Of a stretch of 64,000 bases of DNA, positions 11,036-22,250 are shown piece by piece. The notes beneath the pieces are model-generated. The model searched no databases and was not told the DNA's origin. It worked only from the letters and a program-made list of their open reading frames with translations. The stretch spans positions 1 through 64,000 of the forward strand of contig CBFFRP010000017.1 in assembly GCA_965644295.1 (NCBI GenBank), read 5' to 3'. This DNA is from Paraphysomonas bandaiensis. Taxonomy: Eukaryota > Chrysophyceae. A program made the position numbers and the translations under genes. Every line of letters starts with the position of its first letter. Position 1 is the first letter of the stretch.

Positions 11036-14000
11036 CTCCTCCAGAAAATCGGTGAAATATGAGTGTGTGGTTCTATTAATAGATGCTGATGTGTACAATT
11101 CCCTAATCAAGTATATTCCTTAGGAACTCGATTATACAGTCACCAATCTCTAATCTCGTAAACCGGAAGTCTCTTCTGAGCGACTTGTTTATCGAAACAG
11201 CGTTGAGCGATGTTTCTCATACAGATAATACCCTACAGCAGCACCTCACAACACAGAGAGAGGGCCTTCCTGTATACATTTGTATATAATGGTTTTGTGC
11301 AGCATTGTATTACTTGTATTCCAGCGGTATACAAGAGTTCACTGCTGGCTGTGAAGAAGATACAGTATGATCATTCCATTCTTCGCTCTCAGTTCTAGAG
11401 TTCCACACATCCGACCATGATCTGCACCTCTGAGCATCTGGACGTGGGCCTCGTGATCTTAGGAACTGGGCCTCGTTCGTTGCAAATATACTAGCCCAGA
11501 TGTATTTCAGATAGAGGAGGAGAGAAAAAGAGCAAGCCGATAGAAGATATATACAGTATGTGGTATTTTGTCTTTAACCAGTTAAAATAGAAAGGAATTG
11601 TTGCAAAGCATGCATATAGCTCACATGGGAAATAAGTCCAGCTCCTGGAATTCAGCTAGCAAGGAGAAGGTGGAGTGCAAAAATGGGGCTTATGAAGTAT
11701 TCCTTCTGTCAGTGTACAAACTTGATGGGGTAATGTTCTGATAAGATTGACTTTCATAATACAAAGCAGTGAGTACTAGCTGTGTGCTGTGTACACAGTG
11801 TGGTATACATTCATGAACATAGTATGTACTAAATAAAAGAAATGCATACTACCTGGCTTTGCCTAAACTAAGAAGGTATGAATAATATTAGCATCAGAGA
11901 TAGCTGAAAACAATCGGCCAGCATGGAGAAGAATTCGTCTCGTCAGTGATGTCTCCAAAAAAATGTATTAAATTTATGTCTACGAAGCTGCAAGACTAAT
12001 ATGAAGGGGGCCCCAACGAATCCATCGAGCACGATGACTTTAGCTGTGGTATATTCCCAGCGTTTGATATTTACACATTTCTACGTGTAATGTCAGTGTA
12101 GCACATGACAGTCATTAAGTTGGAGGAATAATTTTCAGATTTTGCATAAGCCCGTTGGAAGTAAACCGCTGTACCACCTATAGAAGGATTGCGATATGCC
12201 GCTGATTAAGATATGCGATATGCACATAAAATAAGAACATGTCAAAGATCGTTGTCAAAGAACAAACTGAGCATCTCGGCAACCATCGTCGAGATACATA
12301 GCATAACGTGATTGCAGATGTTCAACTGCTTCAAAATATTCAAGTGTAGTAGTGTAAATGACATTATGTATCCGTTGGGGACCACTATCAGAGAAACAGA
12401 GTAGTGTGTGTGCAGCAATACACTCATACAGAGGAAGAGTGCAACAATAAGGGATTAGAATCATTGGATAGCAATGCTTATCATTTTCTATTCAAGAGTA
12501 CTGAAAGTATAGTATTATTAATAGTCTTTATGTAAAAGTATTTTAAATCAGCTATACCACAATGATTAATTATTATTTGAAGTATAGTATTTTATTGATA
12601 GCATTATATAGTTTTGTATATGAAAATTAATTGTTTAAAATGTAGAGTGAAAAGGAAGGATAACTAAAACTTTTCTTATCAATAGTTTTAATACAATACT
12701 GAGAGCCTTTCTGGCTCAGAAAGACAGGTTAAGCTTCCCCGTGTCCTCCCCCCTCCTCTCTGTGGTGCTCAGATAATAACTGCAATTATTATTGTTGGAT
12801 ATCGGCCAGCACGAGACCTATTTCTGACAAAGAGAGGAGAATTATTATTATTGAACCCGATACCTGTCACCCTTCAATTTTCCAATCAATAGTATCCATA
12901 CTATAAGCTGAGGGAAAGCCCTGGTTATGAAGATAGATCGCTTGCACTGCCATCATTCTGATCTTCTACATCAGACGAAGGATGAAGTATTTGATTATTT
13001 TACTTTTGAAAGTTGACTCATTATTTCGCTATCCCTAAAATTGTATGTTAGAATGAAATCGCATACATATATATGACTGTCAATATCATAACTAATATTG
13101 AAGTTGAATGTCTATAGTTTCCCGGTGCTAATATAAGCGTTCTGTTGAACCCAATTCAGAAAAAAAATACTTATTTGAGATAAAATTGGGATATAAGGTA
13201 ACCCCAGCACCCCAGCGTATCGCTTATAGAATTTATGGATTTTTATCCGCTTAAAACGTTTTCTCCGTTGTATTATTTCTCGTGTAATATTTCAGCAGTT
13301 AGAAAATGTCTTTATGTGCAGATCTAGTGGATCATATATATTTTACAAATATATTTTGAGTTTTGCTGTTTGAGAGCAATTAAAAGCTGAAAGTGAACGA
13401 TATTTGAATTATGACAGTAAATGGAAGAATACAGAAGTGGATATCTGTTTTATGAGAACTAATGCCATTAGTAATCATAGTAGTGAAACTAAAATATATT
13501 GATCGTATAAGATCGTGATAACCAAGTTTATATGGAAATGATTGGTGCGCAGTTGGTAGTTGGACAACATGAATTTGGCGATTGACAGTGAATGACAATT
13601 GATCTTATTTCTTATTATATGTTACTCTATGTTTCTAACTTTATAATCTATGCATAATAGAGTGAAAGTATTGTTCAGAGGTTCAGACATGTAGTGAATG
13701 TCTTATTGCTTATTTGCAATAGTTAGTATGTCACCTTCATTTTCTAACATGGAGAACGAAGAACGAGCCCCTTTCAGCAGGAGATCTAATTGGACAATGA
13801 CTCCTTTTGTGAGTGCGAACAAGCGCTAGTATATAGAGAAATGCTAAATGTAGCAATTGTGGTTGGCAGCTCTTATACTTCTTTGCGTTACTTTGCCTAT
13901 ATACCTTGCACGAAGATTTGTAGTTAACAATATCGCCAACTGCAACGAGTGAATCCCAGAAGCAATTGAACATAAATTCTATCCAAGGTTTCATGCGGCT

Positions 14001-14187
14001 CAATACACAAAAAATCATGAAATAGTCATTTCAATAACAAGAGAAAGAGTAGCTGGTAACATGTGTCAACTAGGGAAGTAACTGCTAATAGCTTGTACAT
14101 AATTGTAAAAAATTAAAAGACTGTTGACTGTCTTAAATCAGTGGAAGAGAGTTAATAGAATTACAACCACAAGACAAGGTGCATCAT
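11036..14187. other. Long intergenic region without a recognised gene
   Basis: About 3.1 kb of mostly AT-rich DNA. A short frame at 11625-11740 begins MGNKSSSWNS, which resembles an N-myristoylation site and is followed by a GT, but no continuing exon was found. A purine/pyrimidine patch lies at about 12720-12770. Repeat B occupies about 12850-13165. The 93-codon minus frame at 13737-14018 has no recognisable features. Confidence 0.3.
12850..13165 (+). repeat. Dispersed repeat B
   Basis: Read in reverse, this aligns with about 19920-20200 and 60290-60560: shared words include TTGGGTTCAACAGA, CACCGGG, TTCAACTTCAATAT, TGACAGTCAT, TCATTC..ACAT and CTTCGTCTGATGTAGAAG. The copies are diverged by many substitutions and small gaps. 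No terminal repeats or TSDs are clear, so the element class is unknown. Confidence 0.6.
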
Positions 14188-14450
14188 TTAGAGACCGAGC
14201 TTTGTGCGTCTCCAGTGTCTTCTCTTCGCATTGTACCTGGTTAATACCAATGTATGACACATCTATTTCAACATATTCCCAAAAACACACCTGATGGTAT
14301 TGCCGGTGCGCATTCTGATCCAGTGAGGAACAGGGCGGTTTTGCTTCATCTTGACGCCAAGAGTGCGCTTCGTGCGAAATGTCTTCTGGGATGGCTATGG
14401 AATAAACAAATATTAAGGCATTATTATCACAATTACTCGAACGGTACCAT
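14188..14450 (-). CDS. RPL39: 60S ribosomal protein L39 (eL39)
   Basis: Three exons code for 51 residues, the exact usual length: the ATG alone at 14450-14448, then 14394-14291, then 14236-14188 (TAA). The first intron (53 bp) sits straight after the ATG. Diagnostic stretches are [37 protein letters not shown] and [13 protein letters not shown]. eL39 is a very basic peptide lining the ribosomal exit tunnel. It is too small and too split to show as a normal ORF. The ATG assignment depends on the in-frame splice CAATG|GTACCG to CCATAG|CCATCC; the rest is certain from conservation. Confidence 0.95.
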
Positions 14451-14819
14451 TGTACTACTTCACAGCTCTCCACTAACGTTAATGCAATGTTGTCTTGAAT
14501 CGATCACAGACAGACAGCAGATTATTATAGTCACAAAAACTACACTTTACTAACCAAAGGTGCATGAGGTATCTTGAAGGAACACCGTGTTTCAGTTTTC
14601 AATACAAGAAGGCCGACATATATCTGTGGTAAAAAATGCATAAAATGGTACTACAGCAGTATAAGCGTCGTAGTCTGGCGTTGTAGGACAACATGGAACA
14701 AAAAAGTTCATTTGGCGACAAGAGTCACTTAACATCCAGGAGACACACTTGAATACGAATAGCCGTTGCTGCTTGAGGGTGAAACAGGAGTATTCATAAG
14801 GAAGGTGCAACTCGTAAGG
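14451..14819. promoter_or_regulatory. Head-to-head promoter of RPL39 and the TRIC-like gene
   Basis: The start codons of RPL39 (minus, 14450) and the TRIC-like gene (plus, 14820) face away from each other across about 370 bp, so the control regions of both must lie here or overlap it. I see no TATA box in a convincing position for either gene. Confidence 0.5.
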
Positions 14820-16612
14820 ATGGATTCTTGTGTTCAATTCTGTCGTGATATTGAGGGTGCGTTCCACACACTCTATCAAGTAGTAGACACTACACTTAGG
14901 CTACAGTTTTACGGTGGCAGGGAGCTATCAATAGTCTGCAATGCCATACTTGGAGCAGTGACAGTAAGAGACCTTGCATTAGATTGTGTTGCCTCATGAA
15001 TTGTAGGTATTAAAATTACAAAGGGATAAGCGATTCTACTGGCTACACAGTCTATTTTTAGTTATCGCTGCGGGGTTCGGCGGTGGTATATGCGCACCTC
15101 TTTTGACAGGTGAGTGATACTGTACCACTTTTCACTATTTAAAATGGGGAATTTAGGACGAACCCCTATAATAATGACGAATGACATAGTAATACCTTGT
15201 TGTATCGGTGCCTGGTATGCTACACATCACCTAGGGTGGGATAAACTCATACTTCAAACTCCGGTGCAAATGGTACGTCCATTACGTATGACCGTAACTA
15301 TATAACTGTCCTTAAGGTATGGCTGTTGTTTGCGATGACTTTCAAAGTGAATGGATTGTGTAATACTATCAACCTGGCAATGAGAGCTCTTCCGCCCAGT
15401 GCTTACTACCCTATTCCTCTGGTATAATGCAATTCTTGCCTACTTGCTGACGTATATCTGAGGGTGATACAGATTGGACCTATTGTAGCAGGTGTTGTTC
15501 AAGGGTCGATGGGAATGCTACTTCCTTTTGACAAAGGGTTATCCCCAATCCAATCAGGAACACCTGTAACTATGCAGAGGGCGCTTATTGGTGCCATATC
15601 TTACCATCTCATAATTAATGATACTCATGGAATACTGGGACGAACGGTGCGAATAATCACTGGTCGTATCGGCGAGACGGATATGAGGTTGCTATTGGTA
15701 ATCTTCTGGTTCTGTATATCTGCTCAACAGGTGCGGCTTTGCATGTGGTCAGTTCAGATATTTATTCATGTCACAGACTCTCTTTGGACCTCATGTCAAC
15801 TTCATGACTCCAGTGTACTCCTTTATTTATAGAATTTTTAAAGTATTCTATCTTTACTGCTTTCTGTGGGCCTATCTCTTATAGCTGCCTTTTACAGATC
15901 AAGTCTACGAATTCCCCCTCTGCTGCATATGTAACTCGGAGTGGTCCGTCTGTATGGCGTATGTTTATCAAAAGGATTCGGACTACAATTGGACCATATC
16001 GTGATCACATTCAGGCTACTGTGATAGTTACCGCAGGTAATCGGTACCTACTTGTGTCCCTGTTATTGTAGAACTAACATTACGTGGGTTTGTATTCTAG
16101 TCTGCGTTTTTGTTCTAGCCCGAGCTCCTCCATCACAGATTACCCAGCGACAGCATATGGCTTTATCTAAACCCCTTGTTGGCTCTTGTGTTGCTGTGTC
16201 TGCAATCCGTGACTGTATTCCTTATTCAATGAAGGCATCTCTGTCTCAGGAAAATGACAGCACGTTAGTCACTCTCCATGTGGAGGAACTGGCCTCTGCT
16301 TTTTTCTGGACTTATCCAGTGCCGACGAGAGAGGTCTGGAGACTGATGATTCCCATATCGTCCTCCAAGCACATGTTAACTGATGGAAGTGATATGGTAT
16401 TACACATTAGTGCTAGGAGTGAGCTACGCATTAGCAGCATTGCGAACGACAAAGTTATGGAATTGTTGTGGGAATCCCGTCCATTCTGTGTCATCAGTGG
16501 CACTGATAACTCATGGAACTCTAATGTTGTGAGTATTTCACTAAATGCATCAACTGGAATTCCATATATAACATGTCACGACAAATCAAAAATGGAATTG
16601 ACACAATTTTAG
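14820..16612 (+). CDS. TRIC-type (TMEM38-like) cation channel with C-terminal extension
   Basis: Seven exons (14820-14963, 15007-15109, 15157-15272, 15317-15421, 15473-15730, 15898-16036, 16119-16612) keep phase throughout and give about 452 residues. TRIC channels are trimeric K+ channels of the ER/SR that balance charge during Ca2+ release. Recognisable family features are a glycine-rich helix (AAGFGGGICAPLLTGR) near residues 70-90, a following helix (IVIPCCIGAWYATHH), the GPIVAGVVQGSMGML helix that matches the conserved GWVKGSG-type segment, and ALIGAISYHLI. TRIC proteins are usually about 200-300 residues; the last 190 or so residues here have no recognised domain. Exon 1 is the least certain. 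The assignment rests on the pattern of helices and glycine motifs, not on a search. Confidence 0.62.
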
Positions 16613-17597
16613 AGTTTGTTGAGTTAGGAGTATGAGTCTACGTTGATAGTTTTTGATTTATTTCATTTCAACATAGGTACAGTCCCTTGTGTTACAAGTA
16701 TTCGAAGTTGTACTAGGGTAGCTGTAAGTTTTTATAAATATTTTGTGTTTGAATGAAACAATCAGTGGATAATAATGTTGTAAGTGGCTTTAACTATGAC
16801 GAAGTTTTATAATTCACCGAAATAATTATATTATGCACAGAGATAATCTGATAGTAGTATCAAAGTTAGACATTATGTGAGAAGTATTAACTTGTTAACA
16901 ACAGAGGGTAAACTTATTCTCAATGCTGAGAATTTCATTTTATTTCAACTACTACTCATTTCTTGTACGATCTTACTTCGTCACTATCACTTGCATCGTC
17001 ACTATATTCCGTTTCAATATTATAGACTATAGACCCTTATCGCCATTATTTATTCTCGTAGTACGATTAACTACAACATTATACTACTCGCAACTGTTAT
17101 AATTTGAATACCTTTTATTATAACTTATAACTACAGCTTTCAATAATTACTGTCATATAGCAGAACTCAACAAATACAATGTTTGTATTATAAAAATCGA
17201 GCCGCTCAAGTACATGTGGCTTATTAGAGTTTAGAATGACTTGGTGGCTTATTTTAAGCGGTATACGTACCTTTAAGTGAAAATGGAAGAAATATGATAA
17301 TGAAATTGTACACCTTTCAAGTAAAGTAGCTTAGTTCATTATAAATAACAATTAAATTGTCACGACTTTTTTGCCAGTTTCTCGTTCTTGCCACGAAAGC
17401 TCTACAAAGCAACAACAGCCTCATGAACTACATATTTTGAGAAAAACAAGCATGTACCGACGCCCCCTAAAACGCCTATTCTCGTGTTGCACCGTATTCT
17501 TTCTCTTCACCCTTCGTTTTGACTTGAGATCATCTATCGTAAAAAGCTGGTATGTATGATAAAAGTAACATACATAGAAGATAAGGGGTTATACTTT
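16613..17597. other. No gene; AT-rich
   Basis: Downstream of the TRIC-like gene, about 1 kb of AT-rich DNA contains no recognisable coding exon. At 17420-17560 a minus frame encodes a short, very basic stretch (KSKRRVKRKN) just downstream of the small ORF at 17598-17744; a splice link would have to bypass that ORF's TAA, so it is not joined here. Confidence 0.3.
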
Positions 17598-17744
17598 AGA
17601 TGATGATGCCTTCGCTGAACATCTCGATGATGACTTCAATCTCTCCTTCGGATGTCCACTCGCTTAGTCGCATGATCTTTTTTCCCTCGGTGGGGATACG
17701 GTCGCACTTTTTGGTAGTCGATTTGCGTTGTTTGTCGGTTGTCA
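17598..17744 (-). CDS. Small ORF of 48 codons with a TATA-like upstream site, unknown
   Basis: The frame runs from ATG at 17744 to TAA at 17598. The peptide starts MTTDKQRKSTTKKCDR (basic) and ends in an acidic-hydrophobic stretch (EIEVIIEMFSEG). About 30 bp upstream is GATATAAAAAG, a good TATA candidate, and codons are less AT-biased than the surroundings. It is like nothing I recognise. It may be a short gene, a first exon or chance. Confidence 0.3.
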
Positions 17745-18564
17745 TGGAATTGCTTGGGTGGATTTCTTTTTATATCAGTTTTGCAAAGTATATGTATAAT
17801 CATTTTTTTTAAATTGCCTGATTCACATCAAAAAAGTATAATTGATGCCCGCGGGAAAATTTGGTTTGCATCAAAATAAATAATATTATAATGATTGGCT
17901 GAGAATAAATGTGTCATTGTACTAAATTATACTTTTGAGACCTGGCTGGTGCGGAGAATTACCCGTATAGTTACTATATTCTAAAATGTGTGTATAGTTA
18001 CTTTTGATATCCCCTTAAAACGAGCTACATGTTTATACAAACTGCATACCCCCGCTAAATTAAAATCCCCCAAAGCTCTACAGGGATTTCTATAAGAAAA
18101 AAAATGAACATTCGTCAATGTAAAAGCAGCGATATCTTCCCAAATAGGCATCAGACAGAAAACTCAATTAATGATTAATGTAGAGAATCTTAGTCTTGAA
18201 AACTGAATCATAAAGAGCTTTCGTTCTGACGAGTAAAAGACTACCGATTACTTAATTATAAAGTACGGATAAACTCTACCTATTTTTAACTGTGGACGTT
18301 TTCAGGTTTTGACACTTTTAATAAAATTTTCCCCGATTTTTATCTGGAATAGCTCATTAGAAAGCCCTAAAAAAACTACACATTTCCTATTATTAGATGT
18401 ATTTTCCCCACGCACACAGTGTATATAGAGTAGCTTCCCCAATATGGGACACACAGCAGTGTTATGTGCTGCTCTGTATACCGGTATACGCATGCATACA
18501 TAGATATGAACTGATCTCATAATCATCTGCTGTATATTAACACTCTATCAGCTTCATATAAACC
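17745..18564. other. No gene; upstream region of the ankyrin gene
   Basis: AT-rich intergenic DNA between the small ORF and the F-box/ankyrin gene. Minus-strand open frames here show no protein features. No repeats shared with the rest of the window were noticed. Confidence 0.3.
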
Positions 18565-19740
18565 ATGAATCAGTGTTCATATATGTCGCATATATCTGAT
18601 CTTAATGATGATGTTCTTCGTGTCATCATCTCCATGATCCCACACACGGCTGTCCTTCCAGTGATCATGACTTGTAAGAGATTTCACGATATAGTATACA
18701 CTGATAAGAGAAGAGTACAGTCACATGCATCTCACTACTGTATGACCAACTCAATGGTCTCATGGGCTCTGGCTATGGGCTGCCCACACATCAAACTAAT
18801 GAATACATGTGCACTATACGGCAGACTACAGCAGGTGATACACATATACACACATTCAGACCCTCCGTACTCATGGAGTAAATATACTTGCTATGCTGCT
18901 GCAGAGGGAGGACACTTGGATGTTCTGAGATGGCTTCGTTCACATGACCCTCCATGTCCATGGGATGAATGGATATGCGTAGCTGCTGCAAGAAATGGAC
19001 ACTTGGATGTTCTGAAGTGGCTTCGTTCACACGACCCTCCATGTCCATGGAATTCACAGACTTGCATTGTTGCTGCAAGAGGTGGACACTTGGATGTTCT
19101 GAAGTGGCTTCGTTCACACGACCCTCCATGTCCATGGAATTCACAGACTTGCGACACTGCTGCAAGAGATGGACACTTGAATGTTCTGAAATGGCTTCGT
19201 TCACAGGACCCTCCATGTCCATGGGGTGGACATACTTGCAGTGTTGCTGCAATGGGTGGACACTTGAATGTTCTGAAATGGCTTCGTTCACAGGACCCTC
19301 CATGTCCATGGGGTGAACATACTTGCAGTGTTACTGCAAAGGGTGGACACTTGAATGTTCTGAAATGGCTACGTTCACAGGACCCTCCATGTCCATGGGG
19401 TGAACATACGTGCATTGATGCTACAGAGGGTGGACACTTGGATATTCTGAAATGGCTACGTTCACAGGACCCTCCATGTCCATGGGGTGAAGATACTTGT
19501 GTTGTTGCTGCAAGATGTGGACACTTGGATGTTCTGATGTGGCTACGTTCACAGGACCCTCCATGTCCATGGGGTGAACATACTTGCAGTGCTGCTGCAG
19601 AGGGTGGACACTTGGATATTCTAAAGTGGCTACGTTCACAGGACCCTCCATGTCCATGGATTGGATGGGCTTGCTGTGATGCTGCTGCTAGGCGTGGACA
19701 CTTGTATGTTCTGGAGTGGCTTCGTTCACAGGACCCTTAA
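18565..19740 (+). CDS. F-box-like protein with ten near-identical ankyrin-type repeats
   Basis: An intronless frame of 391 residues. The N-terminus (DLNDDVLRVIISMIP ... VIMTCKRFHDIV) resembles an F-box, suggesting an SCF ubiquitin-ligase adaptor, as in other F-box/ankyrin proteins. From about residue 109 it is a run of 29-residue units, consensus GGHLDVLKWLRSQDPPCPWG plus HTCSVAAM. This WLR-and-CPW ankyrin variant is common in large protist families and giant-virus genomes. The absence of introns in an intron-dense neighbourhood suggests retrocopying or transfer. The last unit stops at TAA where other copies have CCA, and repeat-like DNA continues a few bases beyond, so the array may once have been longer. 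Partner proteins are unknown. Confidence 0.8.
   Translation: MNQCSYMSHISDLNDDVLRVIISMIPHTAVLPVIMTCKRFHDIVYTDKRRVQSHASHYCMTNSMVSWALAMGCPHIKLMNTCALYGRLQQVIHIYTHSDPPYSWSKYTCYAAAEGGHLDVLRWLRSHDPPCPWDEWICVAAARNGHLDVLKWLRSHDPPCPWNSQTCIVAARGGHLDVLKWLRSHDPPCPWNSQTCDTAARDGHLNVLKWLRSQDPPCPWGGHTCSVAAMGGHLNVLKWLRSQDPPCPWGEHTCSVTAKGGHLNVLKWLRSQDPPCPWGEHTCIDATEGGHLDILKWLRSQDPPCPWGEDTCVVAARCGHLDVLMWLRSQDPPCPWGEHTCSAAAEGGHLDILKWLRSQDPPCPWIGWACCDAAARRGHLYVLEWLRSQDP
18889..19740 (+). repeat. 87-bp coding tandem array, about 9.8 units
   Basis: Units of 87 bp repeat from 18889; the core GGACACTTGGATGTTCTGAA...CCTCCATGTCCATGG is almost unchanged between copies, including at third codon positions. That points to recent expansion or gene conversion. 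The array also creates long spurious open frames on both strands. Confidence 0.9.
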
Positions 19741-20340
19741 TGTCCAACATGCAATTTTGGTTACTGGTAATCGGTTAACAGCTCTATATTTTGAATTGTA
19801 TGTCTGTGATTTAACTAATGAAGTAATACTATCTTATTGTGGTAGTTGTGACAATATAGACTGTAGTTTTTGTGGATGACAATAATGAGAATGATGTGAA
19901 AAGTTTATTACATCTCCATTTTGCCTAATTGGGTTCAACAGAGCGCTCATTGCAGCCCTGATAAATTATAAACACTCAACTTCAATATCCGGTTTAAAAT
20001 TACTACCTTCTATCTTAATAATAATATTGACAGTCATTATTATTTTGTTACACAGTCTCAGGAGAACCACATTGATGGGTCATTTTTCAATAGTAGATCG
20101 TCAAACATTCAAAGTCATATTCTATCACTCGTCTGATGTATATTAGTAGATCATAGATCAGAATGAGGATGTTAGTACTAATGACCTAGCTATCTTCATA
20201 ACCATGACTTCGCAACAACTTCAATAAATTCACCAGTCATTAACCTATATCTTATATAGTCACACATCAATAACTGAATTTACTTCCTTCGTACATAAAA
20301 CTGAAAAACAACTAACTACACTATATATTTACCCGTTATA

Positions 20341-20886
20341 ACTATGGGTTGATTCCCTCAACAAAGTCGGACTCGCACCTTTTCGTGTAGTGTTCTGGGG
20401 GATAAGTACCGGAAAGATTCTCTTTGGAAAACTAACGTGAGCCGCAAACATAGTCAGCAGATATTGTTCTGCCCACTCATAGCCGAATGCTTGTGTGACA
20501 CAAGGGACACCAATAAGTATCACTTTTGTAGACGTCTTTGGGTCCTGACGAATAAACAGGCATCCGGAAATGGGCCCACCACAAGGGCATCCGGGACAGG
20601 GCCCACCTGAAGGGTAACCGGGGTATTGGGCTGCCAGCTGAAGTCAAGCATCCGGGATGTTCACCTTAAGGACTCAGAACGGAAGTGGTTGCACCTTGGT
20701 GCTTGCGGCGACGCACAAGCAGCTTTCGTAGCGTTAAATAGTAGGATAATAGAGTTTGTACTGATTAGTTACGGGTAGAGGTCTAACTAGGTTGACTCTA
20801 GCGCATTCATCTAGCTACTGAATTGGTGCAGGCTTTTAACGCCTATTGCTAAATAAAAGACTTTCAATATATACTATGGGTTGATT
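20341..20886 (+). mobile_element. Retroposon family A, 518-bp SINE-like copy with 14-bp TSD
   Basis: The body (20355-20872) is flanked by the perfect 14-mer ACTATGGGTTGATT at 20341-20354 and 20873-20886. It starts CCCTCAACAAAGTCGGACTC, has a GGGCCCACC/CATCCGGGA-rich middle, and ends in the shared 3' block and CTTTCAATATAT. The 3' part is shared with the longer element at 5931-7201, but the 5' part is different and is shared with 23640-24090 and 37965-38480. This is the pattern of a short element using the 3' end of a longer partner. It has no meaningful ORF. Confidence 0.88.
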
Positions 20887-21126
20887 TCACCTTTAGTGCA
20901 TACTATTAACTCACTTTAATTGCAGAATACGTATCACATCATACTGCAGAATTCAACACTATCAGGGGTTAAGCGTGATGTACATCAATGTGATGATTGT
21001 GCTAACATCAAGAAGCCTCATGAGAACGAATGTCAATACCTCCGTATCATTCAGTTGTAACTATATATATTATTGAAATGCGGGGGTTTATTGTTTTGAG
21101 TTATTCTCCTATGGCCATTCCCTTAT

Positions 21127-21192
21127 GTAGGACTATCCACATATACAGGACATATACATGTATATACACTCTGTACAGGTGGATAGTCCTAC
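21127..21192. repeat. 14-bp perfect inverted repeat with 38-bp loop
   Basis: GTAGGACTATCCAC at 21127-21140 is the exact reverse complement of GTGGATAGTCCTAC at 21179-21192. The transcript would form a strong hairpin. The loop is AT-rich (ACATGTATAT). Confidence 0.7.
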
Positions 21193-22250
21193 ACTTACAT
21201 CATGTAGATACCATTAAAGCAACATTCTTGATTGTTTTCTTATTAATGTGTCAATTTGTTGCTGCATCACTGCATGATGACGTGTGCATGTGAGGGCTGT
21301 CTTGTATAGAAATCGTGATGGTTGTTCGACTGTTACAGCCAGCAGAGTTCGAAATGCTTGTCTTGTGAAGTTTATCTAATCATATTTCGTGTTGTCATTG
21401 GTGAGGAGGGAGGGAAAGGATTTTCAGGCCAACGGAGTGTCGCACGGGTATATATATGGAGATCATTATAAGTCGTTTGCAACGTAAGAGTGTGGACTGT
21501 CTAACAGAGTTGCAAATATCATCCACTGCAGTGCCATCAGACATTTCAGATCGCAAGATTATGATTGTTTGTGTAGTGTACCTAATATTGAACGTAGCCC
21601 ACTAGGGTAAGCCTCATAATATCCCTTCCAGTATAATAGTGACAGTACTCCGAGGTGGTGTTCTATTTAGAAACCCACTAAAAGGAGTGGTGGGTAGATC
21701 TAGATGCAGTTGATTCTGCATCTATTATTACTAGCGAATGTGCCAGAAGTTCTATTGATTATCGCTTGTAAGTATTTTTAATTAGCCAACAGAACTTTGC
21801 TGTACATAGATACACATATAGCACTATAGTACGCATATATCATGTATAGTGTAACCGTTACATTCTCACATTTTTGGCCTGTAACTAATATAAAACTTAT
21901 TAAATGTCTTTAAAAACATGTTCTCTTTACACCTGCTGCAGTATTTATTGCAAAAAGCATCAAAAACTCAACATAAATCGACATTTTCAAAATTTCACCA
22001 GGTTTAGAGCGCTTCTCCAGGTTTGTTCATCACATCGACTTTTAGTATCAATCAGGGAACGCCTACTTCCACTAACAGCAAGCAAGCTAAACATAGAAAT
22101 ACATTATCGTGGTTGGTGCATTGAATTTCACTTTTGTCAACATCATGAGGGTAAGTTACAATTTATAGCCTCTAGAGATAAGAAGAACTGTCCCTTGTTT
22201 CAATATATATACATACATATACAGTCTTATAGCCCGTGAGGATACATACA

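Larger units (their letters stand above)
19905..22250 (-). repeat. Repeat B region, interrupted by a retroposon
   Basis: The outer parts share sequence with 60280-61090: the CAACTTCAATATCCGG block at about 19970-20000, the CGTCTGATGTA block near 20130, GGGTTTATTGTTTTGAGTT at about 21085, and CAGGGAACGCCTA ... AGCAAGCAAGC at about 22050-22090. At 20341-20886 a family A retroposon is inserted. I see no coding capacity; what drives repeat B is unknown. Confidence 0.55.

Noticed and set aside
11625-11740. MGNKSSSWNS frame as an N-myristoylated protein
   Set aside because: Only 38 codons and no convincing downstream exon; listed in the gap description only.
18791-19657. Long minus-strand frames over the ankyrin array
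   Set aside because: They are mirror images of the 87-bp repeat in other frames and carry no independent signal.
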